Positions 51,342 to 60,022 of a stretch of DNA of 64,000 bases are shown one piece after another (within the stretch, counting starts at the first letter, position 1; every line of letters starts with the position of its first letter). A model generated the notes under the pieces. That model ran no database searches, had not been told where the DNA came from, and was given only the letters and a program-made list of their open reading frames with translations. The translations under genes were made by a program, and so were the position numbers. Source of the stretch: JAICJC01 sp963709425 (GTDB lineage: Bacteria > Actinomycetota > Thermoleophilia > Gaiellales > JAICJC01); contig CAVPWG010000004.1 in NCBI GenBank assembly GCA_963709425.1, forward strand, positions 124,001-188,000, in the 5' to 3' direction.

Positions 51342-53150
51342 GTGGCCGAGCTGATCCCGCGCAAGATCCTCTTCGGGAACCCGGACCGCGGCTCGCCCGA
51401 GGTCGCCCCGGACGGCCGCCGCCTCGCCCACATCGAGCCGGTCGACGACGTCCTGAACGTCTGGGTCGGCGACCTCGACGGCGACACCGCCCGGCCGGTC
51501 ACGGCCGACACCGACCGCGGCATCCGTTCGTACAGCTGGGCCGCGGACGGCCGCCATCTGATCTACCTCCAGGACTCGGGCGGTGACGAGAACTGGCACC
51601 TGCACATCGTCGACCCGGAGAGCGGCGCCGACCGCGACGCGACACCCTTCGACGGCGTCCAGGCCCGCGTCCTCGGCATCTCAAGGCGCCGCCCCGGACA
51701 CATCCTCGTCGGCCTGAACAAGGACAACCCCGAGCTCCACGACGCCTACCTCCTCGAGCTCGAGACCGGGAAGCTCGAGCGCGCCGCCGAGAACCCCGGC
51801 TACTACGACTGGCTCGTCGACAACGAGCTTCGGCCCCGCGGCGGGATGCGCATGCGCGACGACGGATCGGGGATGTTCGAGCTCGACGGCGCGGCCGTGC
51901 TCGAGCTCGACGCCGACGACGCGATCTCGAGCCAGGCGATCGGGTTCACCGCCGACGACTCGGCGATCTACATCATCACCCCGGCCTCGGCGAACGCCGC
52001 CGGCCTCGTGCAGGTCGCACCGGGGCGGTCACCCGAGACGCTCGCCGACGACCCGACCTACGACGTCGCCGCCGCCGAGCTCCACCCCGTCACCCGCAAG
52101 GTCGAGATCGTGAGCTACCTCCGCGCGCGGCTCGAGCACCAGGTGCTGGATCCCGCGCTCGCGCCCGACATCGACGCGATCACCGCGCTCCGCCCGGGAG
52201 ACGCGTTCCTGATCTCGCGCGACCACGCCGACCGCACGTGGACGGTCGGGTTCACCGCCGACGACGGCCCCGTGGCCTACTACGCGTTCGACCGCGGCGA
52301 GCGGTCCGGGCGCTTCCTCTTCACGCAGCACGACGACCTCGCCCGGTACCGGCTCTCCCCGATGGAGCCGTTCGCGTTCACGGCCCGTGACGGGCTCGAG
52401 ATCCACGGCTACCTGACCTACCCGCCCGACGCCCCCCGGCAGAGCCTCCCCACCGTGCTCTACGTGCACGGCGGGCCGTGGGCGCGCGACACCTGGGGCT
52501 ACGACGCGACCGCGCAGTGGCTCGCCAACCGCGGCTACCTGTGCGTGCAGGTGAACTACCGCGGGTCGTCAGGCTACGGCAAGGCGTTCCTGAACGCGGG
52601 CGACGGTGAGTGGGGTCGAAAGATGCACGATGACCTGATCGACGCCGTCGAGCACGTGGTCGGCCTCGGCGCCTCGGACCGCTCGCGCGTCGGGATCTAC
52701 GGCGGCTCGTACGGCGGATATGCGGCGCTGGTCGGGGCGACGTTCACGCCCGACGTCTTCCGGTGCGCCGTCGACGTCGTGGGGCCGTCGAACCTCCAGA
52801 CGCTGCTCGAGACGATCCCGCCGTACTGGAAGCAGCTCGCCTCGCAGTTTCACCGCCGGGTCGGCCATCCCGAGCACGACGTCGACCTGCTGTGGGAGCG
52901 CTCGCCGCTCTCGCGCGTCGGCGACATCCGGATCCCGCTCCTGATCGCCCAGGGCGCGAACGACCCGCGCGTCAAGATGAGCGAGTCGGACCAGATCGTC
53001 GCGGCGCTGCGCGAGGGCGGCATCCCGCACACGTATCTCGTCTACCCCGACGAGGGCCACGGCTTCCGGAAGCCCGAGAACGCGATGGCGTTCCAGGCCG
53101 AGGCCGAGCGCTTCCTGGCCGAGCACCTCGGCGGGCGGTGCGAGCCGTGA
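51342..53150 (+). CDS. S9 family prolyl oligopeptidase-type peptidase
   Basis: 602 aa. An N-terminal TolB-like propeller (about 1-340) is followed by an alpha/beta-hydrolase domain. VYVHGGPWARDTWGYD forms the oxyanion region, the nucleophile Ser is in YGGSYGGYAAL, Asp in GANDPRVK and His in DEGHGFRKPEN. This is the acylaminoacyl-peptidase branch of S9. No signal peptide, so a cytoplasmic oligopeptidase is likely. Stop overlaps the amidotransferase start (GTGA). Confidence 0.92.
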   Translation: MAELIPRKILFGNPDRGSPEVAPDGRRLAHIEPVDDVLNVWVGDLDGDTARPVTADTDRGIRSYSWAADGRHLIYLQDSGGDENWHLHIVDPESGADRDATPFDGVQARVLGISRRRPGHILVGLNKDNPELHDAYLLELETGKLERAAENPGYYDWLVDNELRPRGGMRMRDDGSGMFELDGAAVLELDADDAISSQAIGFTADDSAIYIITPASANAAGLVQVAPGRSPETLADDPTYDVAAAELHPVTRKVEIVSYLRARLEHQVLDPALAPDIDAITALRPGDAFLISRDHADRTWTVGFTADDGPVAYYAFDRGERSGRFLFTQHDDLARYRLSPMEPFAFTARDGLEIHGYLTYPPDAPRQSLPTVLYVHGGPWARDTWGYDATAQWLANRGYLCVQVNYRGSSGYGKAFLNAGDGEWGRKMHDDLIDAVEHVVGLGASDRSRVGIYGGSYGGYAALVGATFTPDVFRCAVDVVGPSNLQTLLETIPPYWKQLASQFHRRVGHPEHDVDLLWERSPLSRVGDIRIPLLIAQGANDPRVKMSESDQIVAALREGGIPHTYLVYPDEGHGFRKPENAMAFQAEAERFLAEHLGGRCEP

Positions 53151-53863
53151 CGCCACGTGCGCTCCACATCCAGAACGAGGCCAGCGGGCCCGCGCGGGTG
53201 TTCGTCGAGGCCCTCGAGGAGCGCGGGTTCGAGATCGTGACGGTCGACGCGCGCCTCGACCGGCTGCCGGAGTCGCCCGAGGGATTTGCGGCGATCCTCT
53301 CCGGCGGCGGCACGGCCGACACCCACCAGACCGCCGAGCATCCGTGGCTCATCCACGAGGTCGCGCTCCTGCGGCGGGCGATCGAGACCGGCGTGCCGAC
53401 GATGGGCCTCTGTCTCGGGGCGCAGCTCCTCACCGAGGCCGTCGGCGGGACGGTCTACCGCTGCGACCCGCCCGAGGTGGGCTGGTTCGAGGTCGAGACC
53501 GGGCCGGATGCCGCCGCGGATCCGGTCATGGGCGCGCTCCCTCCGCGGTTCATGGCGATGCAGTGGCACCTGTACGCCTGCGAGCTCCCGCCGACGGCCA
53601 CCGAGCTGGCCCGAAACGCCGTCTGTGTACAGGCCCTGCGGGTGGGCGAGGCGGCCTGGGGCACGCAATTCCACATCGAGACGACCCGCGACATCCTGGC
53701 CTCATGGGCCGACATGGCGCCGGATGAGCTCGAGCGGTTCGGCTATGACCGAGCCCGTTACGACGCGGAGCTCGACCGTCACGGCCCGGCCCACGAGGCG
53801 ATCGGCCGCGACATGGCGGGACGCTTCGCCCAGGTCGCCCTGCGGCAGCTCCAGTCGGTCTAG
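53147..53863 (+). CDS. Class I glutamine amidotransferase-like protein
   Basis: 238 aa. The nucleophile elbow GLCLGAQLLTEA and the GTQFHIET His/Glu motif of the triad are both present; IET replaces the usual PE(V). Related to GMP synthase-type amidotransferase domains and gamma-glutamyl hydrolase-like enzymes. No synthase partner is adjacent. Coupled to the S9 peptidase. Confidence 0.87.
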   Translation: MTPRALHIQNEASGPARVFVEALEERGFEIVTVDARLDRLPESPEGFAAILSGGGTADTHQTAEHPWLIHEVALLRRAIETGVPTMGLCLGAQLLTEAVGGTVYRCDPPEVGWFEVETGPDAAADPVMGALPPRFMAMQWHLYACELPPTATELARNAVCVQALRVGEAAWGTQFHIETTRDILASWADMAPDELERFGYDRARYDAELDRHGPAHEAIGRDMAGRFAQVALRQLQSV

Positions 53864-53944
53864 ACCGCCTTCCCGGCGACTCGCTTTACTCCGACCGAGC
53901 GACGTTCTAATCTCGCCGCAACGGCAATCCCGAAGGGAGGGTTC

Positions 53945-55609
53945 ATGAGCACCGATCCCGGTGCGCCCGGCGGACCACCACCGCCCGGGGGCGGCCAACC
54001 CACCGGCGGCGGCGCCCCACCGCCCGCGGCCGGCGCCCACCTGTCCGAGGACGAGCAGACGCTCCACCGCCTCGGCTACGCCCAGGAGCTCCTGCGCGGC
54101 TGGGGCGGCTTCTCGAACTTCGCCATCTCGTTCACCATCATCTCCATCCTCGCCGGCTGTCTGACCTCGTACTACATCGCAATCGGATGGGGCGGCCCGG
54201 TGGCCGTCACGTGGGGCTGGCTCCTCGTCGGCGGCTTCTGCATCCTCGTCTCGCTCGCGATGGGCGAGATCGCCTCGACGTACCCCACCGCGGGAGGCCT
54301 CTACTACTGGTCATCACGCCTCGGCGGCGCCGGGTGGGGCTGGTTCACCGGCTGGTTCAACCTGGTCGGGCAGATCGCCGTCACGGCGGCGATCGACTTC
54401 GGGGCGGCGACGTTCATCTCGTCGCTGATGAACCTGTGGTTCGACTACTCGCTCACCAAGGGCCACGTCTTCCTCACGTACACGGTGATCATCGCCCTGC
54501 ACGGCCTGATCAACGTGTTCGGCCCGCGCCTCCTGCCGTGGATCAACAACATCTCGGCCTGGTGGCACATGGGCGGCGTGCTGCTGATCGTGGTGATCCT
54601 CATCGTCGTCCCCGATCAGCACAAGTCGCTGTCGTTCGTGTTCACCGACACCGAGAACTTCTCGGGCTTCCAGGGACACGGCTGGAGCAACCCGATGTTC
54701 TGGGTGGTGTTCGGGATCGGGCTCCTGATGGCCCAGTACACGATCACGGGGTTCGACGCCTCGGCCCACATGAGCGAGGAGACGAGGAACGCCTCGCGGG
54801 CGGCCGCCATCGGTATGGTCATGTCGGTCGTCGTGTCGGTCATCTTCGGGTTCATCCTCCTCGTCGCTGTCACGTTCGCGATCCCGGGCCCCGTCGGCGA
54901 CACGGCGGGCCAGTACGGGTTCGCTGTGCAGTACATCTGGGAGAACTCGATGAGCACCAAGTGGGCCGAGCTCCTGCTGGTGATCGTGTGTACGGCGCAG
55001 TTCTTCTGCGGGCTCGCTTCGGTGACGTCGGCCTCGCGGATGATGTTCGCGTTCTCGCGCGACCGGGCGATCCCGGGCCACCAGCTCTGGCGTCAGGTGT
55101 CGAAGAAGGAGCGCGTGCCCGTGAACTCGGTGTGGGCGATCTGCTTCCTCTCGTGGGCGCTCATGCTGCCGACGCTCAAGAACCCGATCGTCGGATACGC
55201 GGTCGGCACGTCGATCGCCGTGATCGGGCTCTACATCGCGTTCGTGCTCCCGATCATCCTGCGCTACCGCGCGAAGGAGAACTTCGAGCGCGGTGCCTGG
55301 CACCTCGGCAACCACTACAAGTGGATCGACCCGCTCGCCATCGGGTGGATCGCCCTGATCTGCATCCTGTTCCTGCTGCCGCTCTTCCCCGATGGAATCC
55401 CCGGGAACTCGGCGGTGGTCGGATCGCACTTCCTGATCAATGTCAACTGGATCGACGTCAACTACGCGCCACTCACGGTCGGCGGCGCCTTCATCCTCTT
55501 CGGCGGATGGTGGGTGCTCTCGGCCAACAAGTGGTTCAAGGGGCCCGTGCGGATGGGCTCCGAGGAGGAGCTGGAGCGCATCGAGGCCGGCTTCGCCGCA
55601 GGCGACTGA
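53945..55609 (+). CDS. APC-family amino acid permease
   Basis: 554 aa. A Pro/Gly-rich cytoplasmic N-terminus (about 45 residues) is followed by 12 membrane helices. GFSNFAISFTIISILAG, STYPTAGGLYYW, GFDASAHMSEETRNASRAA and CGLASVTSASRMMFAFSRD are typical of the GABA/choline-type amino acid transporter branch. ATG 53945 follows a clear ribosome binding site (GGGAGG). The probable substrates are amino acids or amines. Ends at a bidirectional terminator hairpin. Confidence 0.92.
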   Translation: MSTDPGAPGGPPPPGGGQPTGGGAPPPAAGAHLSEDEQTLHRLGYAQELLRGWGGFSNFAISFTIISILAGCLTSYYIAIGWGGPVAVTWGWLLVGGFCILVSLAMGEIASTYPTAGGLYYWSSRLGGAGWGWFTGWFNLVGQIAVTAAIDFGAATFISSLMNLWFDYSLTKGHVFLTYTVIIALHGLINVFGPRLLPWINNISAWWHMGGVLLIVVILIVVPDQHKSLSFVFTDTENFSGFQGHGWSNPMFWVVFGIGLLMAQYTITGFDASAHMSEETRNASRAAAIGMVMSVVVSVIFGFILLVAVTFAIPGPVGDTAGQYGFAVQYIWENSMSTKWAELLLVIVCTAQFFCGLASVTSASRMMFAFSRDRAIPGHQLWRQVSKKERVPVNSVWAICFLSWALMLPTLKNPIVGYAVGTSIAVIGLYIAFVLPIILRYRAKENFERGAWHLGNHYKWIDPLAIGWIALICILFLLPLFPDGIPGNSAVVGSHFLINVNWIDVNYAPLTVGGAFILFGGWWVLSANKWFKGPVRMGSEEELERIEAGFAAGD

Positions 55610-55617
55610 GGCGCACG

Positions 55618-55651
55618 CTGGGGTCGGGCCCTACGCCGGGCCCGACCCCAG
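55618..55651. terminator. Bidirectional terminator hairpin
   Basis: Perfect 14-bp arms CTGGGGTCGGGCCC and GGGCCCGACCCCAG around TACGCC. It lies between the convergent permease and HAD genes and includes the final codons and stop of the HAD gene. Confidence 0.8.
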
Positions 55652-56275
55652 CAGCTCGTCCTTGACGGTGGCGAAGTCGTCGAACCAGGTGTAGTCCACG
55701 CCCTCGCGGTCGAGGTGCTCGGCCAGCGTGCGGCGGGCGAAGCGGCGGTCGGCGGCCTTGGCGGCGCAGCGGTCGGAGTAGCCGTCGCCGATGTAGGCGA
55801 CCTCGCTGCCGTCGCGCATCTCGTCGACGACCGAGCGCTTGCACTCCTCCCCGCAGACCGGGCAGGGCTCGCCGTGGCGGAAGTCGACGACGCCGCCGTC
55901 AGCGGTGAAGCGGACGTCGTGCGCGATCACCTCGAGCCGGCCGAGCCCGGCGCGCTCGAGCACCGGCCGGATGATCGACTCGAAGCCGCTCGAGACGACG
56001 ACGACCCGATCGCCGGCCTCCTCGGCAGCGCGGACGAACTCGGCGAAGCCGGCGCGGATCTCGGCCCGGTCGACGGTCTCCGAGACGATGGTGTCGTGGT
56101 CGCCCTTGATCGGCGCGAATTCGGCGGCGATCACCTCGCGCAGCGTCATCGTCCGGTGCTGGAGGTCGCCCTCGGCCGCCGCCCACGCCTCGGGCGCGTA
56201 GATCCGGCACATCTCGTCCAGCGTGTCGCGCTCGGTGATCGTGCCGTCGAAGTCGACGACGATGAGGCGGCTCAC
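55631..56275 (-). CDS. HAD-superfamily phosphatase
   Basis: 214 aa. Motif I VVDFDGTITERD, motif II VVVSSGFES, and motif III/IV YIGDGYSDRCAAKAA place it among the phosphoserine phosphatase/MtnX-type HAD enzymes. A CPVCGEECK zinc-like insertion sits in the cap region. GTG 56275 overlaps the stop of the preceding gene (GTGA); ATG 56290 is an alternative start. Substrate unknown. Confidence 0.87.
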   Translation of the reverse strand: MSRLIVVDFDGTITERDTLDEMCRIYAPEAWAAAEGDLQHRTMTLREVIAAEFAPIKGDHDTIVSETVDRAEIRAGFAEFVRAAEEAGDRVVVVSSGFESIIRPVLERAGLGRLEVIAHDVRFTADGGVVDFRHGEPCPVCGEECKRSVVDEMRDGSEVAYIGDGYSDRCAAKAADRRFARRTLAEHLDREGVDYTWFDDFATVKDELLGSGPA

Positions 56276-56556
56276 CCCCGCCGCACCCACTTGGCCACGG
56301 TGTCCGCGTCGTGGCCGGCCGCGATCAGCTGGAACAGGGGCTTCGGGCTCTTGAGCGTCTTCATCGTCTCCATCCGGCCCACCGAGATGCCCTGGCGCTG
56401 GCAGAAGCGAAGCAGGGACTGGCGGTCGGACGAGAGCAGGCGCCAGACGGTCTCCTGGCGATGGCGGTCGAAATCGGGGTAGACGCCGACGTCGCCGGCG
56501 ACGGCCCGGCTCACGGCCTGGTTGTACTGCTCGCGATAATCGTGCTCATCCGACAT
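56272..56556 (-). CDS. Hypothetical protein, 94 aa
   Basis: MSDEHDYREQYNQAVSRAVAGDVGVYPDF starts this soluble, charged protein; the middle WRLLSSDRQSLLRFCQRQGI and C-terminal LFQLIAAGHDADTVAKWVRR are helical. No family recognised. A TAGACT box lies 10 nt before the ATG, and the gene is coupled to the downstream HAD phosphatase. Confidence 0.65.
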   Translation of the reverse strand: MSDEHDYREQYNQAVSRAVAGDVGVYPDFDRHRQETVWRLLSSDRQSLLRFCQRQGISVGRMETMKTLKSPKPLFQLIAAGHDADTVAKWVRRG

Positions 56557-56565
56557 CGGCGTTGC

Positions 56566-56571
56566 TAGTCT
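56566..56571 (+). promoter_or_regulatory. -10 box of leaderless secreted-protein gene
   Basis: TAGTCT, 8 nt before GTG 56580. The reverse complement of the shifted hexamer (TAGACT) serves the divergent gene, so the two promoters overlap in CTAGTCTAG. Confidence 0.45.
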
Positions 56572-56579
56572 AGTGAGCC

Positions 56580-57692
56580 GTGCGGGTGTCCCGTCCCCTC
56601 TCTGTCGTCGTGGTCCTCGCCGCGCTCCTCGTGGCGGCGCCGGCCGCCTGGGCTGCGGCCTGGTCGACCGTGGCGAGCCCGAACCCCAGCGGCGGGCAGG
56701 ACGTCCTGAACGAGGTCGGCCGGCTGCCGGGCACGAAGGTGCTCTACGCCGTCGGCCGCACCAACGTCGGGACGCTCGTCCTGCGGTCGGCCAACCGCGG
56801 GGCCTCCTGGCAGGTCGAGTCGGCGCCGAGCCCCGGCAACGGCGCGCAGCTCTTCGGCGTCTCGGCGCGGGCGAGCGGCGTGTGGGCCGTCGGCTACCGC
56901 GGGCTGGCCGGCTCGAACACGCTCATCCTGCGCCGCACGAGCGGGGCGTGGAAGGCGGTCGCGAGCCCGAGCCCCGATTTTGCCGACCAGCTCTTCGGCG
57001 TGGTGACGACCCCCGCCGGGACGTGGGCGGTCGGCACGGGCACAGGCACCGGCGGGAACAGCCACCCGCTGATCCTTCACCTGACCCACGGGGCATGGAA
57101 GACGCAGCAGGCGCCGCCGCTCCCGAAGGGGCAGAACCAGCTCTTCGGCATCGCCGGGCAGGGGTCCAACCTGTGGGCGTTCGGCCAGCGGGAGAAGAAC
57201 GGCGGGACGGTCCACCCGCTCGCGCTGCACCACACCGCGTCCGGCTGGCACGTCTCCAAGGCGCCGGATCCGGCCCGCGGCGGCGAGTCGTTCTTCCTCG
57301 GTGGGACGATCTCGGGCGGCACCGTCTGGGCGGTCGGCGGCCGCGGCGCCGGGTCGCGGCACGCCCTCGCCGAACGGCATACCGCCTCGGGCTGGAAGGC
57401 CGTCACGGTGCCCGACGGCGCCGGGTGCAACGCGACGAACCAGCTCGCGGCCGTCGTGCCGATCCCGGGCACGAAGCAGCTCTGGGCGGTCGGCGACTGC
57501 TCCCCGGGCCTCGGCAACCGCACCCTCGTCGAGCGACGCCGGAACGGCGCGTGGCACCAGGTTTCGAGCCCGACGCCCGACCCGAGCGGCAGCTTCCTGA
57601 CGGGTGTCGTGGCGTTCTCGCAGACCCGAGCCGCGGCGGTGGGGTACCGGACGCCGGCCGGATTCCGTACGCTTGCCCTGATCCACCACTGA
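56580..57692 (+). CDS. Secreted propeller-like repeat protein
   Basis: 370 aa. A signal peptide (SVVVVLAALLVAAPAAWA, cleavage near residue 25) is followed by about six repeats of the type QLFGVSARASGVWAVGYR ... LILRRTSGAWKAVASPSP. Each unit ends in WxxVxSP, consistent with a beta-propeller resembling Kelch or BNR folds. No enzyme motif recognised; secreted binding protein likely. Confidence 0.75.
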   Translation: MRVSRPLSVVVVLAALLVAAPAAWAAAWSTVASPNPSGGQDVLNEVGRLPGTKVLYAVGRTNVGTLVLRSANRGASWQVESAPSPGNGAQLFGVSARASGVWAVGYRGLAGSNTLILRRTSGAWKAVASPSPDFADQLFGVVTTPAGTWAVGTGTGTGGNSHPLILHLTHGAWKTQQAPPLPKGQNQLFGIAGQGSNLWAFGQREKNGGTVHPLALHHTASGWHVSKAPDPARGGESFFLGGTISGGTVWAVGGRGAGSRHALAERHTASGWKAVTVPDGAGCNATNQLAAVVPIPGTKQLWAVGDCSPGLGNRTLVERRRNGAWHQVSSPTPDPSGSFLTGVVAFSQTRAAAVGYRTPAGFRTLALIHH

Positions 57693-57696
57693 TCGC

Positions 57697-58575
57697 GTGA
57701 CCGACACGACCGCCCCCGCCACGCGCCTCTTCGGCGCCCAGAGCATGACCGCGCCCCTGCACGACGTCGTCGTCAAGCGGCCCGGTGCCGCGTTCGCGGC
57801 GGCCTACGACAACCCGGCGCACGGGTTCCTGCACGCTCCCGACCTGACCGAGGCGCAGCGCCAGCACGACGCCTTCTGCCGGGTGCTCACCGACCTGGGT
57901 GTCCGCGTCCACCAGCTCGACGCCGAGACCTCGAGCCCCGATCTCACGTACACGTTCGACTCGGCGCTGGTCACCGACCGGGGCATGATCGGCCTGCGTT
58001 CCGGCAAGCCCACCCGCCAGGGCGAGGCCGAGCCGATGCTCGCGTGGGCCGCCGACAACGGCATCCCGGTCATCGGCCGTCTGGAGGGAGACGAGACGGC
58101 CGACGGCGGCGACACGTTCTGGCTTCGCCCCGACGTCTTCTGCATCGGCCGGTCGCTCCGCACGAACACGGCCGGCGCGGCGCGGATGGCCCAGCTCGTG
58201 GGCGGCGACGTGCATGTGTTCGACGTCCCGTACGCGAATGGCCCGGCCGAGTGCCTGCACCTGCTCTCGGTGATCTCGCCGATCGCCGACGATCTGGCGG
58301 TCGTGTTCCTCCCACAGCTCCCGGCCGGCCTCTACGAGCTGCTCGCGGAGCGGTGCGTGGCGCTCGTCCCGGTGCCCGAGGAGGAGCTTCTGACCCAGGG
58401 CTGCAACATCCTGGCCGTGCGCCCGGGCGTGGTCGTCATGGTCGAGGGCAACCCGGCGACGGAGCGCGCGCTGCTCGATCGCGGGTGCGAGGTGCACACG
58501 TTCCCGGGGACCGAGGTGTGCATCAACGGGTCAGGCGGCCCGACCTGCATCACCCGCCCCATCCTGCGGGGATGA
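57697..58575 (+). CDS. DDAH/arginine deiminase-family hydrolase
   Basis: 292 aa guanidino-group-modifying enzyme. DGGDTFWLRPDVFCIGRSLRTN holds the substrate-binding Asp/Arg elements, ECLHLLSVI the catalytic His, and GSGGPTCITRPIL the nucleophile Cys near the C-terminus. Relatives are dimethylarginine dimethylaminohydrolase and arginine deiminase. GTG 57697, 4 nt after the secreted-protein stop. It overlaps an M20 peptidase, which suggests an arginine-derivative catabolic pair. Confidence 0.85.
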   Translation: MTDTTAPATRLFGAQSMTAPLHDVVVKRPGAAFAAAYDNPAHGFLHAPDLTEAQRQHDAFCRVLTDLGVRVHQLDAETSSPDLTYTFDSALVTDRGMIGLRSGKPTRQGEAEPMLAWAADNGIPVIGRLEGDETADGGDTFWLRPDVFCIGRSLRTNTAGAARMAQLVGGDVHVFDVPYANGPAECLHLLSVISPIADDLAVVFLPQLPAGLYELLAERCVALVPVPEEELLTQGCNILAVRPGVVVMVEGNPATERALLDRGCEVHTFPGTEVCINGSGGPTCITRPILRG

Positions 58576-59834
58576 AGAACCTGACCCCGGCCGAGCTGGC
58601 CGCCGTCGGGGCCGTCGATCGCGACCGCATCGCCGCCGACCTGGCCGCCATCGTGGCGCACCCGAGCCTCACCGGATCCGAGGGTGAGGTGCAGACCGAG
58701 ATGGCGCTGCGGATGACGACCGGCGGGCTCGATGTGGAACGCGTCGACGTGTCCGCGGTGGAGCTGGCGTCAGACCCGGACTTCCCCGGCGTCGAGGTGC
58801 CGCGCGACGTGCATCCGGTCGTTGCCGGGCGGCTGGGCGACCGCGACAGCGGCCGGCGGGCGGTCATCGCCGGCCATGTCGACGTGGTCGGCAGCGGCGA
58901 CGAGCTGCAGTGGACGACGCCGCCGTTCGAGCCGCGGATCGTCGACGGCCTCCTCTACGGGCGCGGCTCGTGCGACATGAAGGGCGGCGTGGTCGCGGGC
59001 CTGGCGGCGCTTCGGGCGCTGGTCGAGGCGGAGGTGGAGCTCGGCGGCGAGGCCATCCTGCTCACCGTCCCCGGCGAGGAGGACGGCGGCGCCGGGATGC
59101 TCGCGGCGATCCGCGCGGGCTTCGCGGGCGGGACGGCCGTCATCACCGAGCCGACCGACCTCCAGGTCGTGACGGCCCAGGCCGGTGCGATCACGTTCAC
59201 CCTCACGATCCAGGGGCGAAGCGCGCATGCGGCATTCCGGCGCGAGGGCGTCTCGGCGATCGAGAAGCTGTGGCCGATCATGCGGGCGCTCGAGGAGAAC
59301 GAGCGCGCCCGGAACGAGGCCGAGACGCAGCGGGCGATGCGCGCGCTCGGCCTCCCCTACCCCACGTCGATGGGCAGGGTCGCCGCCGGGGAGTGGTCAT
59401 CGACGGTCCCTGACAGGCTCGTGGCCGAGGGGCGCTACGGCGTCTGCGTCGGGCAGACGGTCGCCGGGGCCGAGGCCGAGCTGCGGTCGGTCGTCGCCGA
59501 CGCCTGCGCCGGCGACGAGTGGCTGCGCGACCATCCGGCCGACGTCGAGATCACCGGTGGGCGCTTCGCCTCGGCCTCGGTCGCCAACGACCACCCGCTC
59601 CCGTGGGGCCTCGCCGAGACCGCGCGCGACGTCCTGGGCCGGCTGCCCGAGTTCCTCGGCGTCCCGTACGGCGCCGACGCCCGCCTCCTGATCGACCACG
59701 GCGAGACGCCGACCGTCCTCTACGGGCCCGGCGATCCGAACCTGGCCCACGCCCCGGACGAGCACGTCGCACTCGAGGACGTCGCCCGCTGCGCCCGGGT
59801 GCTCGCCGTGTGGGTCATGCGTACCCTGGCCTGA
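58572..59834 (+). CDS. M20-family metallopeptidase (ArgE/DapE type)
   Basis: 420 aa. Metal and catalytic residues: AGHVDVVGSG, YGRGSCDMKGGVV, PGEEDGGAG and ITEPTDL, then the dimerisation lid domain with QGRSAHAAFRREG and a terminal EHVALEDVARCA. Relatives deacylate N-acetylornithine, succinyl-diaminopimelate or similar acyl-amino acids. ATG 58572 overlaps the DDAH-type stop (ATGA). Confidence 0.9.
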   Translation: MKNLTPAELAAVGAVDRDRIAADLAAIVAHPSLTGSEGEVQTEMALRMTTGGLDVERVDVSAVELASDPDFPGVEVPRDVHPVVAGRLGDRDSGRRAVIAGHVDVVGSGDELQWTTPPFEPRIVDGLLYGRGSCDMKGGVVAGLAALRALVEAEVELGGEAILLTVPGEEDGGAGMLAAIRAGFAGGTAVITEPTDLQVVTAQAGAITFTLTIQGRSAHAAFRREGVSAIEKLWPIMRALEENERARNEAETQRAMRALGLPYPTSMGRVAAGEWSSTVPDRLVAEGRYGVCVGQTVAGAEAELRSVVADACAGDEWLRDHPADVEITGGRFASASVANDHPLPWGLAETARDVLGRLPEFLGVPYGADARLLIDHGETPTVLYGPGDPNLAHAPDEHVALEDVARCARVLAVWVMRTLA

Positions 59835-59971
59835 CACCCGGACCAGGTCCCACGTCTTGCACGGCTGTCACGGCGGGACCGGGTCCCACCTGTCGCACGA
59901 CTGTCACGGCGGGACCAGGTCCCACCTGTGCCACGGCTGTCACGGCGGGACCAGGTCCACCTCTCGATACC
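59835..59971. repeat. 36-bp tandem repeat, about 3.9 units
   Basis: Unit borders at 59835, 59869, 59905 and 59941 (34, 36, 36 and about 31 bp). Each unit contains GGGACCnGGTCCC, itself a palindrome, then a linker ending CACGGCTGT or CACGACTGT. It starts immediately after the M20 stop and ends before the dehydratase promoter region. Confidence 0.85.
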
Positions 59972-60022
59972 GGTGTTCACGGGCGATCGGGCCGGCCCTT
60001 TGGGGTTGTGCGAGCATTGGGC

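Noticed and set aside
59835..59971. CRISPR array
   Set aside because: Repeats are directly adjacent without unique spacers, and no cas genes are in the window.
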